Shown: positions 6,768 through 14,669 of the stretch, one piece after another
Position numbering within the stretch: position 1 is the first letter of the stretch
How the letters are laid out: each line of letters opens with the position of its first letter
From: DATFMP01 sp035266845
GTDB lineage: Bacteria > SAR324 > JACQKK01
DNA: 44,444 bases
Direction: 5' to 3'
Assembly (NCBI GenBank): GCA_035266845.1
Contig: DATFMP010000003.1
Coordinates: forward strand, 1-44,444
Translations under genes and position numbers: made by a program
Notes under the pieces: generated by a model
Seen by the model: only the letters and a program-made list of their open reading frames with translations
Told to the model about the DNA's origin: nothing
Database searches by the model: none

Positions 6768-7670
6768 CTACAGCACTTCCGGCGAGATGGTGCCGAAGCG
6801 GCCCGCCTCGTAGTCGCGGAAAGCGTCGATGATTTCCTGGCGTGTGTTCATCACGAACGGGCCGTAGCGGGCGACCGGCTCGTTCAGCGGCACGCCCGTG
6901 AGCAGCAGCAGCTCCGCCGGCCCGGCCGCGTCCGGTGCGACGGTCAGGCGCACGGCATCGCCCACGCCAAACATACCCAGGGCCCCCTCGGGCGCCGGCA
7001 CGCCCTCCGCGCCCAGCCGGGCCTCGCCGCTGAACACGTAGGCCATGGCGTTGTGCTCCGGCGGCACGGGCTGCAGGATGCTCCCGCCCGGCTGCAGCGT
7101 GAAGTGCAGCAGCATGATGGGCGTGCGGGTCTCGGTGACGGCGTGCACGCCCAGCGCCTCGCCGGCGATCACGCGCACGTGCACGCGGCCGTCCTCGCTG
7201 CGCGCCTCGGGAATGCGCGCGGCCGGCAGCTCCTGGTAGCGCGGCGTCATCATCTTGTCCCGCGCGGGCAGGTTCACCCAGATCTGGAAGCCGTGGGAGA
7301 GCCCGCCGCTGCGCAGGAACTCCGCCTCCGGCATCTCCGAGTGCACAACGCCCGCCCCGGCCGTCATCCACTGCACGTCGCCCGGGTTCAGCACGCCCTG
7401 GTGGCCGTGGGAGTCCTTGTGCTCGTTGCGGCCCCGCAGCACGTACGTCACCGTCTCGAAGCCGCGGTGGGGATGGTCCGGCGCGCCGATGGCCCCGCCG
7501 GGCGGCCACTCCACCGGGCCCATCTCGTCGATGAGCAGAAATGGATCCACGTGGGAAAGCTGCGCGGTGGGAAACGGCCGCCGCACGGGAAAGCCGCCGC
7601 CTTCCAGCGTGCGCGTCGCCTCCACCACGCCCGTCACCGGGCGTTCCGTCTGTGTCGTCATGGCTTGCAT
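6768..7670 (-). CDS. Pirin family cupin protein
   Basis: A 300-residue bicupin of the pirin family (YhhW/PA-type), including quercetin dioxygenase-like and redox-sensing proteins. The metal site motif DHPHRGFETVTYVLRG supplies His66 and His68, and AGAGVVHSEMPE supplies His110 and Glu112, matching the Fe ligands of human pirin. The C-terminal cupin spans about 180-285. The ATG at 7670 is preferred because GGAG lies 6 bp upstream; ATGs at 7682 and 7661 are alternatives. Its promoter region carries two clear palindromes, suggesting local repression. The true substrate is unknown. Confidence 0.92.
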   Translation of the reverse strand: MQAMTTQTERPVTGVVEATRTLEGGGFPVRRPFPTAQLSHVDPFLLIDEMGPVEWPPGGAIGAPDHPHRGFETVTYVLRGRNEHKDSHGHQGVLNPGDVQWMTAGAGVVHSEMPEAEFLRSGGLSHGFQIWVNLPARDKMMTPRYQELPAARIPEARSEDGRVHVRVIAGEALGVHAVTETRTPIMLLHFTLQPGGSILQPVPPEHNAMAYVFSGEARLGAEGVPAPEGALGMFGVGDAVRLTVAPDAAGPAELLLLTGVPLNEPVARYGPFVMNTRQEIIDAFRDYEAGRFGTISPEVL

Positions 7671-7698
7671 GGGGTGCTCCATCCATTCGCAAGGGGCC

Positions 7699-7716
7699 TT
7701 GACCGCTCTGGGTCAA
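7699..7716. promoter_or_regulatory. Inverted repeat TTGACC-N6-GGTCAA
   Basis: Perfect 6-bp arms (7699-7704 and 7711-7716). The right arm read leftward, TTGACC, could also be the -35 box of the pirin promoter. Candidate operator for a dimeric regulator. Confidence 0.45.
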
Positions 7717-7724
7717 GACAAATC

Positions 7725-7738
7725 GTTTAATATTAAAC
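7725..7738. promoter_or_regulatory. Perfect 14-bp palindrome upstream of pirin
   Basis: GTTTAATATTAAAC is an exact palindrome and an AT-rich island in GC-rich DNA, 55 bp upstream of the pirin start. This looks like a MarR/HxlR/TetR-type operator, though no regulator gene is adjacent. Confidence 0.5.
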
Positions 7739-7926
7739 TATATGCCACCCCAGCAGACTGTCAAGGGTGCCGCACAAGCGGGTGCCGGCCGGGCCAGTCC
7801 TGGCGCGGGCCACCGGGTGCTATTGTCGCCGGTCAAGGGCGGGCGCAAAATGGGACAAGTACCTGAGCGCCGCGGTCACCGTATGCGGCGCGCGCGGGAA
7901 TCCCTGGACACGAGAGGAGCCTCAAC

Positions 7927-8538
7927 ATGAAGCGAATTGGACTGCTGGCCGTGGCGCTGGCCTTGGCCGTTGGACTATCCACACTGGCCCATGCGCAGGA
8001 CGACAGTTCGCGGAACTATCCGCCCGGCCCCGGCTACGGGATGGGGCCCGGCATGGGCTACGGCGGCGGCTACGGGATGGGGCCGGGCTTGGGCTATGGC
8101 GGCGGCTGGGGACACATGGGCTCCGGCATGATGGGCGGCGGTTGGGGCATGATGGGCGGTGGCATGGGTTACGGACGCATGGGCTGGGTGCTGTCGCAGC
8201 TACCGGCCGACAAGCGCGAGCAACTGCGCAGCTTCCACTTTTCCATGCGCCGCCAGATGATCGCCAAGGTGGCCGAGATGCAGCAGGCCCGACTGGACCT
8301 CCAGCAGGCGATGCAAAGCTACCCCCTCGACCGCTCCGCGGTGGAAAAGGCCTTTGACAAGGTCACCAAGGCCCGCCGCGAGATGTTCGAGCTGCGCCTG
8401 ACCGCCATGATCCAGATGCAGCAGATCATCGGCAAGGAGCTGTGGGAAGAGATGCGTAGCGGCGGGTATGGCCCCGGTCCGGGCGGTCCCGGTGCCGGCC
8501 CCGGCATGATGCGGCCTGGCGGCGGCATGAGCCGCTGA
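7927..8538 (+). CDS. Periplasmic Met/Gly-rich CpxP/Spy/ZraP-like protein
   Basis: This 203-residue secreted protein has a signal peptide of about 24 residues ending LAHA. A Gly/Met/Tyr-rich segment follows (about 35-88, repeats like GYGMGPGMGYGGG and MMGGGWGMMGGG). The helical domain at 90-180 (SQLPADKREQLRSFHFSMRRQ, then EMQQARLDLQQAM) resembles the CpxP/ZraP/heavy-metal-sensor family of periplasmic chaperones and metal binders. The Met and His content suggests Cu or other soft-metal binding, which is inference. GAGGAGC precedes the ATG by 7 bp. A 36-bp tandem duplication underlies the Gly-rich part. A strong hairpin follows the stop. Confidence 0.78.
   Translation: MKRIGLLAVALALAVGLSTLAHAQDDSSRNYPPGPGYGMGPGMGYGGGYGMGPGLGYGGGWGHMGSGMMGGGWGMMGGGMGYGRMGWVLSQLPADKREQLRSFHFSMRRQMIAKVAEMQQARLDLQQAMQSYPLDRSAVEKAFDKVTKARREMFELRLTAMIQMQQIIGKELWEEMRSGGYGPGPGGPGAGPGMMRPGGGMSR
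8032..8103 (+). repeat. 36-bp tandem repeat, two copies, in coding sequence
   Basis: Two in-frame copies encode a repeated GYGMGPG(M/L)GYGG unit and differ at only a few bases, which indicates recent duplication in the Gly/Met-rich segment of the periplasmic protein. Confidence 0.75.
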
Positions 8539-8560
8539 CGCACTGCACAAACACTCCAAC

Positions 8561-8582
8561 GCGGGGGCCTGGAGGCCCCCGC
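8561..8582. terminator. Strong GC hairpin after the CpxP-like gene
   Basis: GCGGGGGCCT and AGGCCCCCGC are perfect 10-bp arms around GG. No T-tract follows. It may end transcription or belong to the GC-rich hairpin family seen elsewhere in the window. Confidence 0.5.
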
Positions 8583-8613
8583 ACCCGCTATACGTGGGCC
8601 TTCGCCCTACACC

Positions 8614-8669
8614 CCAATCCGCCTGAACGGGGGCGCGGGGGGACTGGTGCCCCCGCTCTTCCGGATTGG
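8614..8669. repeat. Nested inverted repeat between convergent genes
   Basis: Outer arms CCAATCCG (8614-8621) and CGGATTGG (8662-8669) enclose inner arms CGGGGGC (8628-8634) and GCCCCCG (8649-8655). It lies just after the stop of the leftward FemAB-like gene and may be a two-way transcription stop. Confidence 0.5.
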
Positions 8670-8685
8670 CGGCTGCAGCCCGGCC

Positions 8686-9849
8686 CTAATCTCCCCCTTG
8701 GTGCGCCTCAGGCTTGAGCTGGCTCTGCTCGTTGAGGTGGTCGATGACGAGGCCCATACGGGCGCGTTCGCGCTCCAGATGGCGGGCCACCGCATCGCCC
8801 ATAGCGGGATTGGTGAAGTAGTGCATGCTGCGGGTGGGCCGCGGGTCGAAGCCGCGCAGTTGCTTGAAGTCGCCCCCGGCGCCGGGCTCCATGCGCTGCA
8901 GGCCCTGCTCGATGCAGTGCTCGATGGCGGCGTAGTAGCACACGTTGAAGTGCAGAAAGGGCACCTCCTCGAAGGCTCCCCAGTAGCGCCCATAGAACAC
9001 GCCGTGCTTCTGCACGTTGAACGTACCGGCGATCACCTCGCCGTCGCGCTCGGCCGCCACGAAGCACAGGTTGCGCCGGAAGCGCTGCGCGGCCAGCTCG
9101 AAGAAGCGCGGGGTCAGGTACAGCCGGCCCCAGTAGAGCTTGTCGATGTGATCCTTGTAGAGCCGGTAGAAGGTGGGCACCAGCGCGTCCGGGATGGCAT
9201 CCCCGGTCAGCGCGCGGATGGTGACGCCCTGGGCGGCCATCTCCTTGCGCTCGTGGCGGATCTTGGTGCGGCGCTTGCTGCGGAAGGCGCCCAGGTAGTC
9301 CTCGAAGCTCCCGTAGCCGCGATTCTCCCAGTGGTACTGCATACCCACGCGCTCCAGGAAGCCCAGCTCGCGCAGCACGGCCACCTCGTCCGGCCGGCAG
9401 AAGTTCACATGTACGGACGACAGCTCGTTCTGCTCCGCGATGTGCTTGAGCACCTCGCCCAGCACGCGGATCAACTCCGCGCGGGGCTGGCCCGGCGCCG
9501 TCAGGAAGCGGATGCCGTTGGCGGGGGTGAAGGGCACCGCCACCAGCAGCTTGGGGTAGTAGGCGATGCCGGCGTTATCGGCGGCGTAGGCCCACTCGTG
9601 ATCGAAGACGAACTCGCCCTCGCTGTGGCCCTTCAGGTACAGCGGGCAGGCCGCGATGAGCCGGCCGCCGGATTCCACCGCCAGGTGGTGCGGGGCCCAG
9701 CCGCGGTCGGGACGCACGCAGTCCGCCTCCTCCAGGCTGGCCAGCCAGTCCCACTCCAGGAACGGGCTCTCCTCGCCCACCAGCGCATCCCACTGGGCGC
9801 GGTCCAACTCCCGGATGTCGTTGACGATCCGCACCTGCCAGTCGCTCAT
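8686..9849 (-). CDS. GNAT-fold FemAB-like protein (PF04339 family)
   Basis: The 387-residue protein matches the family annotated as peptidogalycan biosynthesis/FemAB-like (PF04339), conserved in Gram-negative bacteria and of unproven function. Family signatures are SPFLEWDWLASLEE (28-41), LYLKGHSEGEFVFDHEWA, FRSKRRTKIRHERK and WGRLYLTPRFFELAAQRF. The C-terminal half has the GNAT fold pattern, with GGDFKQLRGFDPRPT and SMHYF. The start ATG at 9849 follows GAGGGAG with good spacing. It probably transfers an acyl or aminoacyl group, acting in the cytoplasm. No operon partner is present. Confidence 0.88.
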   Translation of the reverse strand: MSDWQVRIVNDIRELDRAQWDALVGEESPFLEWDWLASLEEADCVRPDRGWAPHHLAVESGGRLIAACPLYLKGHSEGEFVFDHEWAYAADNAGIAYYPKLLVAVPFTPANGIRFLTAPGQPRAELIRVLGEVLKHIAEQNELSSVHVNFCRPDEVAVLRELGFLERVGMQYHWENRGYGSFEDYLGAFRSKRRTKIRHERKEMAAQGVTIRALTGDAIPDALVPTFYRLYKDHIDKLYWGRLYLTPRFFELAAQRFRRNLCFVAAERDGEVIAGTFNVQKHGVFYGRYWGAFEEVPFLHFNVCYYAAIEHCIEQGLQRMEPGAGGDFKQLRGFDPRPTRSMHYFTNPAMGDAVARHLERERARMGLVIDHLNEQSQLKPEAHQGGD

Positions 9850-9895
9850 GCACTCCCTCGCCGTGCCGTGGCTCCGCGGGCCATCCGCAGCCCAC

Positions 9896-9912
9896 CCACG
9901 GGCTACCCGTGG
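9896..9912. repeat. Short hairpin upstream of the FemAB-like gene
   Basis: CCACGGG-CTA-CCCGTGG, 7-bp perfect arms. It lies in the 290-bp gap between the divergent FemAB-like and MoxR-type genes. The rest of the gap shows no clear gene or strong promoter. Confidence 0.4.
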
Positions 9913-10139
9913 GGCCGCTCGCTCCGCACCCGCGTGGACTTACGGCATCATGCTAGCGCATTGCACGCGACGCGCAACCGGCTCCGGGTCACCCTGCGCC
10001 AGCGGTATTTCCACCCGTTGACCTTGGGCGTCCGAGGCGTCAAGCTGGACGGGTCCCGAACAGGGCCGGGCCGCCTGCGCATACGACGGGCGAACGGCAC
10101 CCCTCCGGCACCGACCACCTCCATCCACCTGGAATTGCG

Positions 10140-11090
10140 ATGGCGAAGCAACGCGGCACGACCCAGCCCTCCGAACGCATGGTGAACATCGACGGCGTGG
10201 AGTTGCGTCTCGCGCTACCGGACGAGATGCCCATCCTGGCGGTGGGCTCCGAGGCGGTGAAGGATCAGCTGCGCGCCTGCTGGCTGGCGGCACCCAAGGC
10301 GGGCGCCACCGAGCCGCCGCTCAGTCCCCGCGTGCTGGGGCCCCCGGGCGTGGGCAAGACGACCGTGGCCTTCACGGTGGGCAAGGAATTCAGCGACGAG
10401 GTGTACATCTTCCAATGCACCTCGGACACGCGGCCGGAAGACCTGCTGATCACACCGGTGATCGACTCGGGCCAGACGATCCGCTACCACGCCTCGGCGC
10501 TCACCACGGCCATGATCCGCGGCGGCGTGTGTATCCTGGACGAGGGCAACCGCATGAGCGAGAAGAGCTGGGCCTCGCTTGCGCCCATGCTCGATAACCG
10601 CCGCTACGTGGAGTCCATCATCGCCGGGATCAAGATCCACGCGCACCCCAACTTCCGCGTGGCCGTGACGATGAATGAGGATTCGTCCACCTATGAGATC
10701 CCCGAGTACATCCTCTCGCGCCTGCAGCCGCAGGTGCGCGTGGGCTTCCCCACGGTGGAGGAGGAGAAGGAGATCATGAAGGTGAACCTGCCCTATGCGG
10801 ACGACGAACTGCTGGGGCTGGTCTCCGAGTTCCTGGGGCGCTGCCACCGCTATGAGCTGCCCGTGGCCTCGCGCGACGGCATCCACATCATCCGCTATGC
10901 GGAGCGCTTGGTGGAGAAGCTCTCCATCAGCCCGGCCGAGGCCATCACCCAGGCCTCCGAGCAGATCGTGGGCGAGGAGTACGCGCAGTACCTCGACCCC
11001 ACCTTCGAGCCTGAGCAGCAGCCGGACGTCAGCTTCCAGGATGCCGAGTTCTTCCTGACCCGCTTCAAGCCCAGCGGGCGCAGCAACTGA
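10140..11090 (+). CDS. MoxR-type AAA+ ATPase
   Basis: This 316-residue AAA+ ATPase resembles the MoxR/AAA_5 group. Walker A is GPPGVGKT (67-74) and Walker B is CILDE (131-135) followed by GNRMSEKSWASLAPMLDNR. Sensor 1 appears as FRVAVTMNED and an Arg-finger region as YILSRLQPQVRVGFPT. A C-terminal lid follows. MoxR proteins act as chaperones for cofactor insertion or assembly, usually with a VWA-domain partner. No VWA protein is present; the next gene, 58 bp on, is a large TraB/EreA-like protein that is probably its partner. The ATG at 10140 has only a weak ribosome site (CTGGAATT); Met14 is an alternative start. Confidence 0.9.
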   Translation: MAKQRGTTQPSERMVNIDGVELRLALPDEMPILAVGSEAVKDQLRACWLAAPKAGATEPPLSPRVLGPPGVGKTTVAFTVGKEFSDEVYIFQCTSDTRPEDLLITPVIDSGQTIRYHASALTTAMIRGGVCILDEGNRMSEKSWASLAPMLDNRRYVESIIAGIKIHAHPNFRVAVTMNEDSSTYEIPEYILSRLQPQVRVGFPTVEEEKEIMKVNLPYADDELLGLVSEFLGRCHRYELPVASRDGIHIIRYAERLVEKLSISPAEAITQASEQIVGEEYAQYLDPTFEPEQQPDVSFQDAEFFLTRFKPSGRSN

Positions 11091-11148
11091 CAGGGCAACG
11101 GCGGCCGGTCGGGCGTGAGGTTGCCCGCCGGCCCAACGCATCGCAGCC

Positions 11149-13137
11149 ATGAAATCCACCGCCGCCAAGACCGAGCACCTGCCTTACGTCGCCGTGGGCA
11201 AGGTGTACGCCGTGCCCTCGCTGCACGGGCGCGTATGCTTCGCGGGGCTGGTGCGCCGCGCGTTCTTCGCGCTGCGGCCGGACGCCATCGCGGTGGAGCT
11301 GCCGCCCACGCTGGAGGCGACCATCCGCGCCGGGGTGGCGCGGCTGCCCTACCTCTCCGTGGTGGGCTACCAGGACTTCGACGAGGCGCTGGAGCAGGTG
11401 CAGCAGATCCTGCCCATCACCCCGGACGATTCCCTCTGCGAGGCGGTGCGGCTGGGCGAGGCCCACGGGGTGCCCGTGCACTTCGTGGATCGCGACGTGA
11501 TCAACTACCAGGGTGGCCCCGTGCGGGCGCCGGACGACTACCTGGTGGAGCGCATCGGGCTGGAGGCCTTCTGGCGTGCCACGGACAAGACGCTGGAGCG
11601 CGCCGAGCCGGGCAGTCAGGATGCCGAGCGCGAGCAGGAGATGGCCGCCAATCTGCGCGCGCTGACGGAGCGGCACGAGCGCGTGCTGTTCGTGTGCGGG
11701 CTCACGCACCTGACGCCCGTGCTGGAGCGCATGGCCGGCGACGAGCCCGCGCCGCCCGGCGCCGTAACCCAGCGCGAGCAGACCCTGTATAACCTCGCGC
11801 ACGAATCCACCGGGCATGTGCTGGGCTCCCTGCCCTACCACGCCTTCGCCTACGAACTGGTGCGCTGCGGCCTGCGGGCGCAGGACTACCCCGGCCTGCT
11901 GCCCCTGCCCAACACCAGGGGCGGCGAGCTGAGCGCCGCCCGCGATGCCTTCCGCGAGGGCCTGGAAGCCCTGCAGGCCGAGCTGCGGCAGCGGCCGCTG
12001 GGCAGCGCGGACGTGGACGCCTACGAGCTGCTCACCGAGATGGTGCAGGGCGCCGTGAAGCTCTACGACCGCGAGTGGGGCGAACAGCCCGCCCCGGCGC
12101 GCCTGATGACGCTGATGCAGTTCGCGCGCAACCTGGCGCTGGTAAACCGGCGGCTCACCCCCAGCCGCTACGAAATCGTGCTGGCCGGCAAGAACACGGT
12201 CAACGACGATTTCGCGTTCCAGCTTCTGCGCATGGTGGATCACTACCCGTTCTTCGACGAGGACTCCGATCTGCCCGAGCTGAAGGTGGAGGGCGACCTG
12301 CAGGAGGGCGAAGCGGACGGCGAGCAGCTCGTGCTGCGCCTGCGCCTGCCCCGCGCCCTTCAGGACGGGATGGACCCGGACGACCTGGATCTGGACGAGC
12401 CGCCGGAGGAGTTCGAGGAAGGCTCGTGGGAGGAGCGCTGGGAGGACGGCGAGCACCACGTCTCGCACCTGCCCCAGGACACGCGCATCGAGAACTTCTT
12501 CACCTATATCCGCGAGAAGGCCAAGCGGATCCTCTCCGACCAGCAGGTGCGCATCCACGAGATGCAGGCCAGCCTGATGGACGGCCTGGACCTGCGCGAG
12601 ACCCTGCGCAACCTGCCCCGCGGCAAGGTGTACGTGCGCGAGAACCTGCCCGGCATCGGAGACGTCGGGCCCGTGGTGGTGATCTTCCACAAGCCCGGCG
12701 AGGAAGAGCAGTATCCCCACGAGAAGATGTGGTTCGCCGAGCACCACAACGAGTCCGACCTGGCGCTCTACTCCACGGAGCCCGGCAAGAACTTCGACGG
12801 CCCCGGCATCAGCCGCTGCCAATACGGCGGCGTGCTCTCGCTGTACCCGCCCACGGGCCGTGCCTTCATCTGGGGCAACCCGCGCTACGCGGACGTGCAC
12901 AGCCGCGCCGAGCTGCTGCTCAAGGCTGCGATCGACCTCGCCCGCAAGCCCATCGTGGCCTACGTGGCCACGCAGGGGCCGCCCGCGGACATGCTCGCCT
13001 TCGCGGCGTCCCGCGGCGTCCACATCATGTACATCCCGCTGGATTCCCTCTCCGCGGACATCCTCAAGCGCGTGCGCACCTTCCACGTCCTCGCCGACCG
13101 CCTCATCCGCACCCTCGCCGGCAAGTACATCGGGTAG
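11149..13137 (+). CDS. Large protein with N-terminal TraB/EreA-ChaN-like domain
   Basis: The 662-residue protein has an N-terminal region (about 10-210) like the TraB/PrgY and EreA-ChaN fold. Landmarks are VGKVYAVPSLHG (16-27), PDAIAVELP with Glu50, VPVHFVDRDV with Asp114-Arg115-Asp116, and VLFVCGLTHL with His187. A helical middle part (to about 390) and a very acidic linker (DPDDLDLDEPPEEFEEG) follow. The C-terminal domain (about 440-662) is not recognised; it contains YVRENLPGIGDVGPVVVIF, MWFAEHHNESDLALYS and a last helix-rich segment. There is no signal peptide. It is probably co-transcribed with the MoxR gene. Role unknown: a MoxR-remodelled effector or assembly factor is possible. Confidence 0.72.
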   Translation: MKSTAAKTEHLPYVAVGKVYAVPSLHGRVCFAGLVRRAFFALRPDAIAVELPPTLEATIRAGVARLPYLSVVGYQDFDEALEQVQQILPITPDDSLCEAVRLGEAHGVPVHFVDRDVINYQGGPVRAPDDYLVERIGLEAFWRATDKTLERAEPGSQDAEREQEMAANLRALTERHERVLFVCGLTHLTPVLERMAGDEPAPPGAVTQREQTLYNLAHESTGHVLGSLPYHAFAYELVRCGLRAQDYPGLLPLPNTRGGELSAARDAFREGLEALQAELRQRPLGSADVDAYELLTEMVQGAVKLYDREWGEQPAPARLMTLMQFARNLALVNRRLTPSRYEIVLAGKNTVNDDFAFQLLRMVDHYPFFDEDSDLPELKVEGDLQEGEADGEQLVLRLRLPRALQDGMDPDDLDLDEPPEEFEEGSWEERWEDGEHHVSHLPQDTRIENFFTYIREKAKRILSDQQVRIHEMQASLMDGLDLRETLRNLPRGKVYVRENLPGIGDVGPVVVIFHKPGEEEQYPHEKMWFAEHHNESDLALYSTEPGKNFDGPGISRCQYGGVLSLYPPTGRAFIWGNPRYADVHSRAELLLKAAIDLARKPIVAYVATQGPPADMLAFAASRGVHIMYIPLDSLSADILKRVRTFHVLADRLIRTLAGKYIG

Positions 13138-13147
13138 GGCGCAACGC

Positions 13148-13211
13148 GTGGGGCCAGGGCCCCACCCCGGCACCCGGCTGCCACGGGATGCCTCCCTCTA
13201 CCCTGAGGGAG
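13148..13211. terminator. Two hairpins between the convergent TraB-like and fliI genes
   Basis: GTGGGGCC-AG-GGCCCCAC (13148-13165) starts 11 bp after the TraB-like stop. CTCCCTC (13192-13198) pairs with GAGGGAG (13205-13211). Neither has a clear T-tract, but the position suits transcription termination from one or both sides. Confidence 0.45.
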
Positions 13212-13246
13212 AAAGATATCGCCCGTCAGAAACCCACAGTCGCGGT

Positions 13247-13276
13247 TCTATCTGTGTCTATCTGCGTTCATCTGCG
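13247..13276. repeat. Three imperfect decamer repeats
   Basis: TCTATCTGTG, TCTATCTGCG and TTCATCTGCG follow each other with exact 10-bp period in the gap before fliI. The base composition is unlike the surrounding DNA. It resembles ATCTGTGTxxATCTGTGG-type intergenic repeats I recall from other bacterial genomes. Confidence 0.6.
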
Positions 13277-13313
13277 GCTGCGGTCGCAGTTGCAGTTGCT
13301 CTTTCGCGGCGGG

Positions 13314-14669
13314 CTACCACTGGAAGTCGGAGAACATCTGCTGCAGGATCGCCTCGGATTCCTCCAGGGGCGCGCGCTGCTCGATGGGCTGCTTGAGGTA
13401 GGCGGTGATGGCTTCGATCTTGTCGAGCGCGTAGTCGATGCGGGGGTTGCTGCCCCGCACGTAGGCGCCGATGTTGATAAGGTCCTCGGCCTCCTGGTAG
13501 GTGGCCAGGGTGGCCACGAAGGCCTGCGCATCGCGCTTGTGCTGATCCGAGATCACGTCGGTCATGACGCGGCTGGTGGAGTGCAGCACGTCCACGGCGG
13601 GGAACTGGCCCCGCGAGGCCAGGTCGCGGCTCAGCACCACGTGTCCGTCCACGATGGAGCGCACGGCATCGCCGATGGGATCGGCCAGGTCGTCGCCTTC
13701 CACCAGCACTGTGTAGAACCCGGTGATGGAGCCGTCCGTATCGGAGCGCCCGGTGCGCTCCAGCAGGCGCGGCAGCGCGGCGAACACGCTGGGCGGATAG
13801 CCCTTGGTCGTGGGCGGCTCGCCCGCGGCCAGCCCGATCTCGCGCTGGGCCATGGCGAAGCGTGTGATGGAGTCCATCATGAACAACACCTGCTGCCCCT
13901 TGTCGCGGAAGTACTCGGCGATGCTGGTGGCCAGGTAGGCCGCGCGGGTGCGGATCAGTGCGGGCTGGTCGGAGGTGGCCACCACCAGCACGGAGCGCTG
14001 CAGGCCCTCGGGCCCCAGCTCGCGCTCGATGAACTCCACGGTCTCCCGGCCGCGCTCGCCGATCATGGCGATCACGTTCACGTCCGCCGTGGTGTGGCGG
14101 GCCATCATGCCCATCAGCACGGACTTGCCCACGCCGGAGCCGGACATGATGCCCACGCGCTGGCCCTGTCCGCAGGTAAGCAGGCCGTTGATGGAGCGCA
14201 CGCCCACGTCGATGGGGTACATGATGCGGCGCCGGTGCAACGGATTCAGTGGCTCGCTGTACAGCGGCATCTCCTCGCTGCAGACCACCTCCTCGCGGCC
14301 GTCAATGGGCTTGCCCAAACCATTCAGTACGCGCCCCAGCAGCTCGTCGCCCACCGGCACGGTGGGTGGTCGCTCCTCGGGAATCACACGGCAGTGCGGG
14401 CCGATGTCCGGCATCTGCTCCAGTGCCATCAGCAGCACGCGATCGTGCTTGAAGCCGATCACCTCGCCCATTACGCGCTGGCCGGTCTGCGGGTTGTAGA
14501 TCGTGCACAGGCTGCCCACGGGCGTTCCGGGGTTGTACGCCTCGATGATCTGGCTCACCTGCTGCACCACCTTGCCCTGGTGCCGGATCAGCTGCGCCCC
14601 GCGAATGAGGGACAGGTAGCCTTCCAGGTTGGGCAGGTTGCGCGTGTAGAGCTTTTCTTCAGCCGCCAT
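13314..14669 (-). CDS. fliI: Flagellar export ATPase FliI
   Basis: The 451-residue protein is the F1-beta-like ATPase that powers the flagellar type III export gate. Walker A is SGSGVGKS (176-183). DSITRFAMAQREIGLAAGEP, PPSVFAALPRLLERTGR and ITGFYTVLVEGDD are hallmark stretches of FliI/SctN. Length fits the family (430-460). The chosen ATG at 14669 overlaps the end of fliH by 11 bp. FliJ does not follow; the next gene is convergent, so the operon ends here. Confidence 0.96.
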   Translation of the reverse strand: MAAEEKLYTRNLPNLEGYLSLIRGAQLIRHQGKVVQQVSQIIEAYNPGTPVGSLCTIYNPQTGQRVMGEVIGFKHDRVLLMALEQMPDIGPHCRVIPEERPPTVPVGDELLGRVLNGLGKPIDGREEVVCSEEMPLYSEPLNPLHRRRIMYPIDVGVRSINGLLTCGQGQRVGIMSGSGVGKSVLMGMMARHTTADVNVIAMIGERGRETVEFIERELGPEGLQRSVLVVATSDQPALIRTRAAYLATSIAEYFRDKGQQVLFMMDSITRFAMAQREIGLAAGEPPTTKGYPPSVFAALPRLLERTGRSDTDGSITGFYTVLVEGDDLADPIGDAVRSIVDGHVVLSRDLASRGQFPAVDVLHSTSRVMTDVISDQHKRDAQAFVATLATYQEAEDLINIGAYVRGSNPRIDYALDKIEAITAYLKQPIEQRAPLEESEAILQQMFSDFQW

